Assembly (NCBI GenBank): GCA_035513135.1
Contig: DATKCQ010000127.1
Location: forward strand, 1 to 17,941
DNA: 17,941 nt
Source: Thermohalobaculum sp035513135
GTDB taxonomy: Bacteria > Pseudomonadota > Alphaproteobacteria > Rhodobacterales > Rhodobacteraceae
Direction of reading: 5' to 3'
Made by a program: the position numbers and the translations under genes. Position 1 is the first letter of the stretch, and every line of letters begins with the position of its first letter. The notes beneath the pieces were generated by a model, which was not told where the DNA came from, did not search any database, and worked only from the letters and a program-made list of their open reading frames with translations. Of this stretch, positions 6,736 through 14,350 are shown one piece after another.

Positions 6736-6785
6736 AGCCCCGGTCCGTTCCGCGGATGGCGGGTGAGCAGGCAGAAGGCAGCTAC

Positions 6786-7826
6786 ATGTTCAACGGATTG
6801 TTCGGCATCTTCTCGAACGACATGGCGATCGATCTCGGCACCGCCAACACGCTGGTCTACGTCAGGGGCAAGGGCATCGTGCTGAACGAGCCCTCGGTCG
6901 TGGCCTACCAGACCATCCACGGCCGCAAGGAGGTCAAGGCGGTCGGCGAGGACGCCAAGCTGATGGTCGGCCGCACCCCCGGCTCGATCCAGGCGATCCG
7001 GCCGATGCGCGACGGCGTGATCGCCGACTTCGAGGTCGCCGAGGAGATGATCAAGCACTTCATCCGCAAGGTGCAGCCGAACACCATGTTCTCGAAGCCC
7101 ATGGTGGTCTGCTGCGTGCCCTACGGCGCCACCGCCGTCGAGGAGCGCGCCATCGAGCAGTCGGTGCTGTCGGCCGGCGCCCGCAAGGCGCTCCTGATCC
7201 CCGAGCCGATCGCTGCGGCGCTGGGCGCGGGGCTGCCGATCACCGAGCCCACCGGCTCGATGATCGTCGACATCGGCGGCGGCACCACCGAGGTCGCCGT
7301 GCTGTCGCTGTCGGACATCGTCTACGCCCGCTCGGTGCGGGTCGGCGGCGACAAGATGGACGAGGCGATCATCAGCCACCTGCGCCGCCAGCACAACCTG
7401 CTGATCGGCGAGTCCACCGCCGAGAAGATCAAGCACACCATCGGCACCGCCCGGATGCCCGCCGACGGGGTGGGCGAGACCCTGATGATCCGCGGCCGCG
7501 ACCTGCTCAACGGCGTGCCGAAGGAGCAGGAGATCACCCAGGCGCAGATCGCCGAATCGCTGGCGGAACCCGTGCAGCAGATCGTCGAGGCGGTGATGGT
7601 GGCGCTTGAGGCGACGCCCCCCGACCTCGCCGCCGACATCGTCGACAACGGCGTCATGCTGGCGGGCGGCGGCGCGCTCCTGCGCGACCTCGACGTGGTG
7701 CTGCGCGAGCAGACCGGGCTCGCCATCTCGGTGGCCGAGGAGCCGCTCGCCTGCGTCGCGCTGGGCACCGGCCGGGCACTTGAGCATCTCGACCAGCTGG
7801 GCCATGTGATGAAGGTCAGCGTCTGA
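6786..7826 (+). CDS. mreB: Rod shape-determining actin homologue MreB
   Basis: A 346-residue MreB of normal length. It opens MFNGLFGIFSNDMAIDLGTANT: a short hydrophobic membrane-binding N-terminus followed by the actin-fold phosphate-1 loop (DLGTANT). IVDIGGGTTEVAV is the phosphate-2 loop and MLAGGGALLRDLD the adenosine-binding motif. MreB polymerises with ATP along the inner membrane and directs the elongasome. The ATG at 6786 is preceded by GAAGG; the frame stays open for more than 200 codons upstream, but that stretch is arginine-rich translation of GC-rich noncoding DNA, not a real extension. First gene of the mreB-mreC-mreD-mrdA-rodA operon, with a predicted promoter at 6540-6569; mreC starts 17 nt downstream. 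Confidence 0.98.
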   Translation: MFNGLFGIFSNDMAIDLGTANTLVYVRGKGIVLNEPSVVAYQTIHGRKEVKAVGEDAKLMVGRTPGSIQAIRPMRDGVIADFEVAEEMIKHFIRKVQPNTMFSKPMVVCCVPYGATAVEERAIEQSVLSAGARKALLIPEPIAAALGAGLPITEPTGSMIVDIGGGTTEVAVLSLSDIVYARSVRVGGDKMDEAIISHLRRQHNLLIGESTAEKIKHTIGTARMPADGVGETLMIRGRDLLNGVPKEQEITQAQIAESLAEPVQQIVEAVMVALEATPPDLAADIVDNGVMLAGGGALLRDLDVVLREQTGLAISVAEEPLACVALGTGRALEHLDQLGHVMKVSV

Positions 7827-7843
7827 TCTGAGGAGAGACGCAA

Positions 7844-8761
7844 GTGAGGCGAGCCGGCTCGCCCGAGGAAACCGCGCTCACCCGGACGGTTCACCGCATC
7901 CTGCTCGGGGTCGTCGTCGTGCTCTCGCTGGCGCTGCTGATCCTGTGGCGCACCGACAACCCCCGGCTGGAGCGCCTGCGCATGGGGCTCGCGGACGCGC
8001 TGCTGCCCTCGATGAGCTTCCTCAACCAGCCGATCGAGTTCGTCTCCGGGATCTCCCGCGACTACCGCAACTTCTTCGACGTCTACAACCAGAACCGCGA
8101 GCTCAGGCGCGAGATCCAGCGGCTGCGCGCCTGGCGCGAGACCGCCCGGCAGCTCGAGGAGGCGAACGCCCAGCTGCGCGCGCTGAACAACGTCCGCCTG
8201 GCGCCGCGCACCACCTTCGTCACCGGCGACGTGATCGCCGATTCGGGCGGCCCGTTCCGCCAGTCGGCGCTGGTCAACGTGGGCGCGCGCGACGGCGTGC
8301 GCGACGGCTCGGCGGCGGTCGACGGCAACGGCCTGATCGGCCGGGTGGTCGGGGTGGGCGAGCACGCCGCGCGCATCCTTTTCCTCACCGACTTCTCCTC
8401 GCGCGTCCCGGTCACCGTGCAGCCTTCGGGCCGCCGCGCCATCCTCGCCGGCAACGGCACGCCGACGCCGCGGCTCGAGTTCCTCGAGAGCACCGAGGAC
8501 ATCACGCCCGGCGACCAGGTGCGCAGCTCGGGCGATGGCGGCGTGTTCCCTCCGGACCTGCCGGTCGGCCAGGTCATCGCGCTGCCCGACGACCGCTGGC
8601 GCGTGGCGCTCAGCGCCGACTACGGCCGGCTCGAGTTCGTGCGCCTGCTGCGCTACACCCCGGACACGAGGATCGACCGGCCCGGCGGACTGATCCTCGC
8701 CCCGGTGCGCGACGGCGCGGCACCCGCCGCCCCCGCCGCCCCTTCTGCCCCCGGAGGCTGA
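7844..8761 (+). CDS. mreC: Rod shape-determining protein MreC
   Basis: A 305-residue protein with the MreC layout: a short cytoplasmic N-terminus, one membrane anchor (about residues 19-37), a periplasmic coiled coil (about 75-115, rich in Arg, Glu, Leu and Gln) and a double beta-barrel domain with VNVGARDGVRDGSAAV and GLIGRVVGVGEHAARI. The C-terminus ends in a low-complexity Ala/Pro tail that is probably disordered. MreC links MreB inside the cell to PBP2/RodA outside and activates PBP2. The GTG start at 7844 is chosen because AGGAGAG begins at 7831 with ideal spacing. It follows mreB by 17 nt and mreD begins 4 nt after its stop. Confidence 0.96.
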   Translation: MRRAGSPEETALTRTVHRILLGVVVVLSLALLILWRTDNPRLERLRMGLADALLPSMSFLNQPIEFVSGISRDYRNFFDVYNQNRELRREIQRLRAWRETARQLEEANAQLRALNNVRLAPRTTFVTGDVIADSGGPFRQSALVNVGARDGVRDGSAAVDGNGLIGRVVGVGEHAARILFLTDFSSRVPVTVQPSGRRAILAGNGTPTPRLEFLESTEDITPGDQVRSSGDGGVFPPDLPVGQVIALPDDRWRVALSADYGRLEFVRLLRYTPDTRIDRPGGLILAPVRDGAAPAAPAAPSAPGG

Positions 8762-8765
8762 GCCG

Positions 8766-9290
8766 ATGCGTCTCGCCGCCGCACTCGCCCCAGCCCGGCT
8801 CGCCGCCATCGCCTTCGTGCTGGCGCTGGGGCTGGTCGCGGTGGCCGTCGAGTCCGCTCCCCTCGGCCTCGAGGCGGGCGCCTGGCCGTCACCGGACCTG
8901 CTGTTCTGCATCATCGCCTACTGGTCGCTGCGCCGGCCCGACGCGGTGCCGCTGGTCGCCGTGTTCGCCGCCGGGCTCGGCCGCGACCTGCTGACGGACG
9001 CCGCCGTCGGCGCCGGCGCGCTCGGCCTCGCGCTCGCCGCCGAGGCGCTCAAGTCCGCCGGCCGCCCGCTGGCCCGGCGCAGCCCCTGGGCCGAGTGGCT
9101 CGCCGTCGCGGGAACCCTGGCCGCAATGCTGCTTTTCCAGTGGCTGCTGGTGCTGCTGGCACTCACCCACCCGCCCTACCTGGTCGATCTCGCCCGCCAG
9201 TGGCTGCTCACCGTCGCGCTCTACCCGCCGCTCGCCGCGATCTTCCACTGGCTCCTGCGGATCCGCCGCGCCCCGGCCGAGGAGGGCTGA
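8766..9290 (+). CDS. mreD: Rod shape-determining protein MreD
   Basis: A 174-residue hydrophobic protein with about five membrane segments, the usual size and place for MreD. A recognisable patch is PDLLFCIIAYWSLRRPDAVP, followed by FAAGLGRDLLTD, matching the MreD pattern of a proline-led helix and a G-x-x-x-D-x-L loop. MreD is an integral inner-membrane partner of MreC in the elongasome. The ATG at 8766 lies 4 nt after the mreC stop, and mrdA starts 4 nt after its own stop, so translation is likely coupled. Confidence 0.93.
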   Translation: MRLAAALAPARLAAIAFVLALGLVAVAVESAPLGLEAGAWPSPDLLFCIIAYWSLRRPDAVPLVAVFAAGLGRDLLTDAAVGAGALGLALAAEALKSAGRPLARRSPWAEWLAVAGTLAAMLLFQWLLVLLALTHPPYLVDLARQWLLTVALYPPLAAIFHWLLRIRRAPAEEG

Positions 9291-9294
9291 GGCG

Positions 9295-11304
9295 ATGTTC
9301 CGCCTGCGCCGGGCCAGACCGCGCCCCGATCCGCGCCCCGATCCGCGCCCCGAGCCGCGCGCGCGCCGCGATGGCGAGGCCGGAGAGGGCCGCCCCCTCA
9401 CCCGCCGCGCCGTGGTCCTGCTCGCCGCCCAGCTCGGCATCGGCGCCGTGCTGGCGCTCAGGCTGCGCCAGCTGCAGATCGTCGAATCCGAGAAGTACCG
9501 CCTGCTGGCCGAGGAGAACCGCATCAACCTGCGCCTGATCCCGCCCGAGCGCGGCGAGATCTTCGACCGTGCCGGGGCGCCGCTCGCGCTCAACCGCCAG
9601 AACTACCGGGTCACCGTGGTGCGCGAGCAGTCCGGCGACGTCGACGACATGCTCGACCGGCTCGGCCTGATCATCGACCTGCCCGAGCGCCAGCGCCAGC
9701 GCGCCGCCCGCGAGATGCGCCAGAAGGCGGCGTTCGTGCCGGTGCTGGCCGCCGAGCACCTCTCGTGGTCCGAGTTCGCCGCGCTCAACGCCAACCTGCC
9801 CGCGCTGCCCGGCGTGCAGCCCGAGGTCGGCCTGTCGCGCCACTACCCCGACGGCATGCTCACCGCGCACATCGTCGGCTATGTCGGCCGCGTCACCGAG
9901 CGGGAGCTCATGGCGCAGGAGACCCCGGACCCGGTGCTGCAGATCCCCGACTTCCAGATCGGCAAGACCGGCATCGAGCGGGCGCTCGAGCACGAGCTGC
10001 GCGGCAAGGCGGGCACGCTGCGCATCGAGGTCAACGCGCTCGGCCGCGTGATCCGCGAGATCGACCGCAACGAGGGCACCCCCGGCGCCGACTTCCATCT
10101 CACCGTCGACCTCGGCCTGCAGGCCGCGGTGGCCGAGCGCCTGACCGGCGAGAGCGCCGCGGCGATAGTGCTCGACGTGACCAACGGCGACCTGCTCGCC
10201 GCGGTCTCGAGCCCGGGCTACGACCCCAACCTGTTCGTGCGCGGCATCTCGAGCGCCGACTGGAGCCGGCTGCTCGGCGACCCCTACCGCCCGCTCGCCA
10301 ACAAGTGGGCGAGCGGCTTGTATCCGCCCGGCTCGACCTTCAAGATGGTGGTGGCGCTCGCGGCGCTCGAGGCCGGCGTGGCCGGCCCAGGCGAGCGCGT
10401 GTTCTGCAACGGCGCCATGCGGCTCGGCAACCGCAGGTTCCACTGCTGGCGCAAGGGCGGGCACGGCTCGCTGCACATGCGCCAGGCGCTCGAGCAGTCC
10501 TGCGACGTCTACTACTACGAGATGGCCAAGCGGCTGGGCATCGACCGCATCGCCGCGATGGCGCGCCGCTTCGGCATGGGCGAGGGCTTCGACCTGCCGA
10601 TCCCGGCGCTCAAGGGCGGCCTGATCCCCAGCCGCGAGTGGAAGAAGCGGGTCTACGACGAATCCTGGCAGACCGGCGACTCGCTCAACTCCGCGATCGG
10701 CCAGGGTTTCGTGCTGGCCACACCGCTGCAGCTCGCGGTGATGACGGCGCGCCTCGCCACGGGCCGCGCCGTCACGCCGCGGCTGATCCGGGCGCGCGGC
10801 GGCATTCCCCTGCCGGACCCGGCGCCCGAGCCGCTGGCGCTGCGCCCGGCCGACCTCGAGCTGGTGCAGGGCGGCATGTTCGACGTGGTCAACGGCGGCC
10901 GCGGCACCGCCCGACGCTCGCGCATCGCCGACGAGGCGGCGCTGATGGCCGGCAAGACCGGCACCAGCCAGGTGCGCAACATCACGCCGGCCGAGCGCGC
11001 CGCCGGCATCATCCGCAACGAGGATCTGCCCTGGGAGCGCCGCGACCACGCGCTGTTCGTGTGCTATGCGCCGCACGAGACCCCGAAATACGCGGTCTCG
11101 GTGATCGTCGAGCACGGCGGCGGCGGCTCGGCGGCGGCCGCGCCGATCGCCCGCGACGTGATGCTGCGCGCGCTCTACGGCCCCGAAATCCCGCTGCGCG
11201 CCTACCCACCGGACCAGCGGCCCGAGCGCCCGCCGCCGACGCCCGACCCCCGCCCCGAGGCGCAGCCCGGACCCGCCCCCGGCGCGCCGAGGATCCGCAC
11301 ATGA
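9295..11304 (+). CDS. mrdA: Penicillin-binding protein 2 (peptidoglycan D,D-transpeptidase MrdA)
   Basis: A 669-residue class B PBP. After a cytoplasmic N-terminus (1-37) come one membrane helix (about 38-57), the non-catalytic dimerisation domain beginning ERGEIFDRAG, and the transpeptidase domain. Catalytic motifs are S347-T-F-K350, S402-C-D404 and K554-T-G556, all intact. It cross-links new peptidoglycan during side-wall growth with RodA and MreC. Two ends differ from the E. coli form: residues 9-20 are an Arg-Pro-Asp-Pro repeat from a 12-bp tandem repeat, and the last ~34 residues are proline-rich and probably disordered. The ATG is 4 nt after mreD, and the stop overlaps rodA as ATGA. Confidence 0.97.
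   Translation: MFRLRRARPRPDPRPDPRPEPRARRDGEAGEGRPLTRRAVVLLAAQLGIGAVLALRLRQLQIVESEKYRLLAEENRINLRLIPPERGEIFDRAGAPLALNRQNYRVTVVREQSGDVDDMLDRLGLIIDLPERQRQRAAREMRQKAAFVPVLAAEHLSWSEFAALNANLPALPGVQPEVGLSRHYPDGMLTAHIVGYVGRVTERELMAQETPDPVLQIPDFQIGKTGIERALEHELRGKAGTLRIEVNALGRVIREIDRNEGTPGADFHLTVDLGLQAAVAERLTGESAAAIVLDVTNGDLLAAVSSPGYDPNLFVRGISSADWSRLLGDPYRPLANKWASGLYPPGSTFKMVVALAALEAGVAGPGERVFCNGAMRLGNRRFHCWRKGGHGSLHMRQALEQSCDVYYYEMAKRLGIDRIAAMARRFGMGEGFDLPIPALKGGLIPSREWKKRVYDESWQTGDSLNSAIGQGFVLATPLQLAVMTARLATGRAVTPRLIRARGGIPLPDPAPEPLALRPADLELVQGGMFDVVNGGRGTARRSRIADEAALMAGKTGTSQVRNITPAERAAGIIRNEDLPWERRDHALFVCYAPHETPKYAVSVIVEHGGGGSAAAAPIARDVMLRALYGPEIPLRAYPPDQRPERPPPTPDPRPEAQPGPAPGAPRIRT
9319..9354 (+). 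repeat. Three 12-bp tandem repeats in the 5' end of mrdA
   Basis: CCGCGCCCCGAT occurs at 9319-9330 and 9331-9342, then CCGCGCCCCGAG at 9343-9354. It encodes an Arg-Pro-Asp/Glu-Pro repeat in the cytoplasmic tail of PBP2. The unit resembles the 12-bp repeat in the ACP gene at 3267-3314. Confidence 0.9.
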
Positions 11305-12434
11305 GCACGAGCGTTACCCCGCGCGAGCGTCCCGGCCTGCTGCGCAAGTTCCTGCGCCTCAACTGGTCGCTGGTGCTGCTGACCGGCGCCATCGCCGGTT
11401 TCGGCTTCCTGATGCTCTACTCGGTGGCGGGGGGCTCGCTCGACCCCTGGGCCTCGCGCCAGATGACCCGCTTCGCGGTGGGCGTCGTGCTGATGCTGAT
11501 CGTCGGCCTGATCGACATCCGCTTCTTCCGCGCCATCTCGCCGCTGGTCTATCTCGGCACGCTGGGGCTGCTCGTCGCCGTCGAGTTCGTCGGCGAGTCG
11601 GGCATGGGCGCCACCCGCTGGATCGACCTCGGGCCGATCCAGCTCCAGCCCTCCGAGCTGATGAAGGTCGCCCTCGTCATGGCGCTGGCGCGCTACTACG
11701 CGTGGCTGGGCAGCGAGCGCGTCTCGCACCCGCTGTGGCTGATCCCGCCGCTGGTCCTGATTGCCGTGCCGACGCTGCTGGTGCTGAAGCAGCCCGACCT
11801 CGGCACCGCCGGCATGCTGACGCTTGGCGGCGCCATGGTGATGTTCCTCGCCGGGGTGAGCTGGTGGTACTTCGCCACCGCGATGGCCGCCGGCGCGGGC
11901 GCCGTCTACGCCGTGCTCATCTCGCGCGGCACCGAGTGGCAACTGCTCAAGAACTACCAGTACCGCCGCATCGACACCTTCCTCGACCCCGAGAACGATC
12001 CGCTGGGCGCCGGCTACCACATCACCCAGTCGAAGATCGCCATGGGCTCGGGCGGGTTCGACGGCCGCGGCTTCATGCAGGGCACCCAGTCGCGCCTGAA
12101 CTTCCTGCCCGAGAAGCACACCGACTTCATCTTCACCACGCTCGCCGAGGAGTTCGGCTTCATCGGCTCGGCCTCGCTGCTCGCCCTCTATCTGCTGGTC
12201 ATCGTCTTCGGCTTCGCCGCGATGCTCAGGAACCGCGACCGGTTCGGCGCGCTGCTGACCGGCGGCCTGACCTGCGCGTTCTTCCTCTACTTCGCGGTCA
12301 ACATGGCGATGGTCACCGGGCTGATCCCCGTGGTCGGCGTGCCCCTGCCGATGGTCTCCTACGGCGGCTCGGCAATGCTGGTCTTGCTCATGGCCTTCGG
12401 TTTGATCCAGTCTGCGCACGTGCATCGGCGCTAG
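11301..12434 (+). CDS. rodA: Peptidoglycan glycosyltransferase RodA (SEDS family)
   Basis: A 377-residue polytopic SEDS protein with about ten membrane segments. Family signatures are present: ATRWIDLGPIQLQPSELMK in the first half, then NFLPEKHTDFIF with Asp275 in the essential extracytoplasmic loop, and near the end GVPLPMVSYGGSAML. RodA polymerises lipid II into glycan strands and works as a pair with PBP2. The ATG at 11301 overlaps the mrdA stop (ATGA), an arrangement that favours matched synthesis of the pair. It ends in TAG, a stop codon otherwise used in this window only by the gene at 14351; the TAG lies at the edge of a palindromic element. Last gene of the Rod operon. Confidence 0.98.
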   Translation: MSTSVTPRERPGLLRKFLRLNWSLVLLTGAIAGFGFLMLYSVAGGSLDPWASRQMTRFAVGVVLMLIVGLIDIRFFRAISPLVYLGTLGLLVAVEFVGESGMGATRWIDLGPIQLQPSELMKVALVMALARYYAWLGSERVSHPLWLIPPLVLIAVPTLLVLKQPDLGTAGMLTLGGAMVMFLAGVSWWYFATAMAAGAGAVYAVLISRGTEWQLLKNYQYRRIDTFLDPENDPLGAGYHITQSKIAMGSGGFDGRGFMQGTQSRLNFLPEKHTDFIFTTLAEEFGFIGSASLLALYLLVIVFGFAAMLRNRDRFGALLTGGLTCAFFLYFAVNMAMVTGLIPVVGVPLPMVSYGGSAMLVLLMAFGLIQSAHVHRR

Positions 12435-12535
12435 AGCCGCCTCACCGTTCCGGGACTCGAAGAACGGCTCCAGCATGTTGAGTTGCCGCGATTTCCGAGC
12501 TGCAAGGTGCATCCACCTTGCTCGAAATCGCTCGA
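12431..12535. repeat. Compound palindromic intergenic element, copy 1
   Basis: It begins with CTAGAGC, which includes the rodA stop codon. A small hairpin CCGTTC (12445-12450) / GAACGG (12462-12467) comes first. The main structure is a 12-bp stem, GCGATTTC (12488-12495) plus GAGC (12497-12500) pairing with GCTCGAAATCGC (12520-12531) around a bulged C, capped by a second stem AAGGTG (12504-12509) / CACCTT (12514-12519) with a CATC loop. A second copy lies at 14971-15038. It could also end the Rod operon transcript, but no T-run follows. Confidence 0.8.
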
Positions 12536-12551
12536 AGGGGGGGAGACATCC

Positions 12552-13499
12552 ATGCCGCCAGTCGTCGTCTATGCCGGCCGCGCCGACCAGCGCGAGGTCT
12601 ACGAGCGCCACCTGATCGACGCCGCCGCCGCGGCCGGCCTCGCCATCGACCTGCGCATGGACCCGGCCCGGTCCGACCCCGCGGGCGCCGACTACCTGGT
12701 CTTCGCCGCCAACGGCCCGGTGCGCGACTTCACCCCCTACACCCGGCTTAAGGGCATCCTCAGCCTGTGGGCCGGGGTCGAGAACATCCTCAAGCTCGAT
12801 CCGCCCGCGGACGTGCCGCTGGTGCGCATGGTCGAGGAGGGCATGACGCTCGGCATGATCGACTATGTGATGGGCCACGTGCTGCGCCACCACCTCGACA
12901 TCGACCGCTACATCGACACCTCGCCCATCGCCGAGTGGGAGACCGCGTTCCCGCCGCTGGCCAGCGAGCGCAAGGTCGGCGTGCTCGGCCTCGGCGCGCT
13001 CGGCGCCGCCTGCGCCGGGCGCCTCGCCGCCCACGGATTTCGCGTCATCGGCTGGTCGCGCACGCAAAAGGACATCCGCGGCGTCGCGTGCCGCACCGGC
13101 GACTTCGCGCTCGACGAGACCATCGCCGAGTCCGAGATCCTCGTCCTCCTGCTGCCCTTCACGCCCGACACGCACCGCGTCCTCAACGCCAGGCGCATCG
13201 CGCAGATGCCGCTCGACGCCTGCCTGATCAACCCGGCCCGCGGCCAGCTCGTCGACCACGCGGCGCTGCTCGCGGCGCTGCATGCCGGCCTGCTGCGCCA
13301 CGCCACCATGGACGTCTTCGACGTGGAGCCCCTGCCGCCCGACGACCCCTACTGGTTCCACCCCCGCGTCACCGTCACGCCGCACATCGCCTCGGGCACC
13401 CGGCCGCGGACCGCCAGCCGCTCCATCATCGAGCAGATCGCCCGGCACGAGCGCGGCGAGGCCTTCACGCATGTTGTGGACCGCGCGCGGGGCTATTAA
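12552..13499 (+). CDS. GhrA-like 2-hydroxyacid dehydrogenase (glyoxylate/hydroxypyruvate reductase family)
   Basis: A 315-residue D-2-hydroxyacid dehydrogenase. It has the NAD(P)-binding GLGALG in VGVLGLGALGAACAGRL, and the catalytic set Arg230 (INPARGQLVD), Glu259 (DVFDVEPLP) and His278 (VTPHIAS). Length and the YWFHPRVTVTPHIAS block fit the GhrA branch, which reduces glyoxylate and hydroxypyruvate with NADPH; the exact substrate is not determinable. The start at 12552 is set by a strong G-rich ribosome-binding site (GGGGGGGAGA, ending 6 nt before). It sits just after palindromic element copy 1, so it is probably transcribed separately from the Rod operon or by read-through. It is the only gene here ending in TAA. 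Confidence 0.9.
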   Translation: MPPVVVYAGRADQREVYERHLIDAAAAAGLAIDLRMDPARSDPAGADYLVFAANGPVRDFTPYTRLKGILSLWAGVENILKLDPPADVPLVRMVEEGMTLGMIDYVMGHVLRHHLDIDRYIDTSPIAEWETAFPPLASERKVGVLGLGALGAACAGRLAAHGFRVIGWSRTQKDIRGVACRTGDFALDETIAESEILVLLLPFTPDTHRVLNARRIAQMPLDACLINPARGQLVDHAALLAALHAGLLRHATMDVFDVEPLPPDDPYWFHPRVTVTPHIASGTRPRTASRSIIEQIARHERGEAFTHVVDRARGY

Positions 13500-13543
13500 C
13501 CTGCGGCGGCAGCCGGGGCGGTCTCCGGCAACGGGGCGGACAC

Positions 13544-14323
13544 ATGGCGACACCACCGAAGTTGGGCGACCCGCCGGGTCGTGGGGGAGCGCGCGCGGCG
13601 CGGGGCAAGCGGCCGAAGCCCGGGCCGCTGCAATACGCGCGGGCGAACTTCCTCACCGGCCTGATCGTCGTCGTGCCGATCGTGCTGACGATCTGGCTCA
13701 CCTGGGCCTTCATCACCTTCGTCGACGCCAAGATCGTGCCCTGGGTGCCAAGGGCCTACAACCCCTCGACCTATATCGAGGCCGACCTGCCCGGCTTCGG
13801 CCTGCTGGTCTTCATCGTCTTCACCACGCTGATCGGCTACTTCGCCAAGCGGGTCTTCGGCATGCAGCTGATCCGCATCGGCGAGAGCATCCTCGGCCGC
13901 ATGCCGGTCGTGCGCTCGATCTACAATGCGCTCAAGCAGATCCTCGAGACGGTGCTCAGCCAGTCGGCCACCTCGTTCCGCCAGGCCTGCCTGGTCGAGT
14001 ACCCGCGCCGCGACATGTGGGCCATCGCCTTCATCGCCACCGACGCCAGGGGCGAGGTCTACAACAAGACCGGCGAGGAGATGTACTCGATCTTCCTGCC
14101 ATCGACGCCGAACCCGACCACCGGCTTCCTGATGTTCGTGCCGAAGAAGGACGTGATCCTGCTCGAGATGTCGATCGAGGAGGCCGCCAAGCTGATCATC
14201 TCGGCCGGCCTCGTGGTCCCGCCGACGGCGGAGGAGCGCGCCCGCACGCTGCGCCAGACCGAGGACCGCAAGCGTGCCATCGCCCGCGCCGCCGGCGCGA
14301 AGAACGGCGTGCCGAAGCTATGA
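13544..14323 (+). CDS. DUF502 family inner-membrane protein
   Basis: A 259-residue protein with a basic N-terminus, two membrane helices (about residues 36-60 and 84-100) and a soluble C-terminal domain. The segments RMPVVRSIYNALKQILETV and FVPKKDVILLEMSIEEA are characteristic of DUF502, a widespread family of unknown function in Proteobacteria and plants (the plant members are called COV/LCV proteins). No enzymatic motif is evident. The ATG at 13544 has a modest GGGGCGGA upstream; the frame is open far upstream but only as a shadow of the previous gene. The stop overlaps a tiny ORF just before the exporter gene. Confidence 0.88.
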   Translation: MATPPKLGDPPGRGGARAARGKRPKPGPLQYARANFLTGLIVVVPIVLTIWLTWAFITFVDAKIVPWVPRAYNPSTYIEADLPGFGLLVFIVFTTLIGYFAKRVFGMQLIRIGESILGRMPVVRSIYNALKQILETVLSQSATSFRQACLVEYPRRDMWAIAFIATDARGEVYNKTGEEMYSIFLPSTPNPTTGFLMFVPKKDVILLEMSIEEAAKLIISAGLVVPPTAEERARTLRQTEDRKRAIARAAGAKNGVPKL

Positions 14324-14350
14324 CGCGCGCCGCGGCGGCGCCCGCCTGAG

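Larger units (their letters stand above)
6229..6785. other. Intergenic region between the MlaC-family gene and mreB
   Basis: A 557-bp gap between divergent genes. No convincing short gene is visible. It contains, in order: an 8-bp GC-rich hairpin (6361-6384), a 13-bp inverted repeat merging into a 49-nt purine tract (6436-6500), a sigma70-like promoter for mreB (6540-6569), two 14-nt tandem repeats (6613-6640), three 15-nt tandem repeats (6691-6735) and a 7-bp hairpin (6727-6744). No clear promoter for the minus-strand gene was found; TATACA-like bases on the minus strand near 6275 lack a partner -35. Confidence 0.8.

Noticed and set aside
6132..6785. In-frame upstream extension of mreB by 218 codons
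   Set aside because: The extension is Arg/Pro/Gly-rich translation of the purine tract and leader, MreB proteins begin at the MFNGLFG-type start, and a ribosome-binding site sits just before 6786.
9765..11300. Open frame running upstream of rodA through most of mrdA
   Set aside because: It lies in the +2 frame of mrdA, is Arg/Ala-rich and has no domain; RodA starts at the ATGA overlap at 11301.
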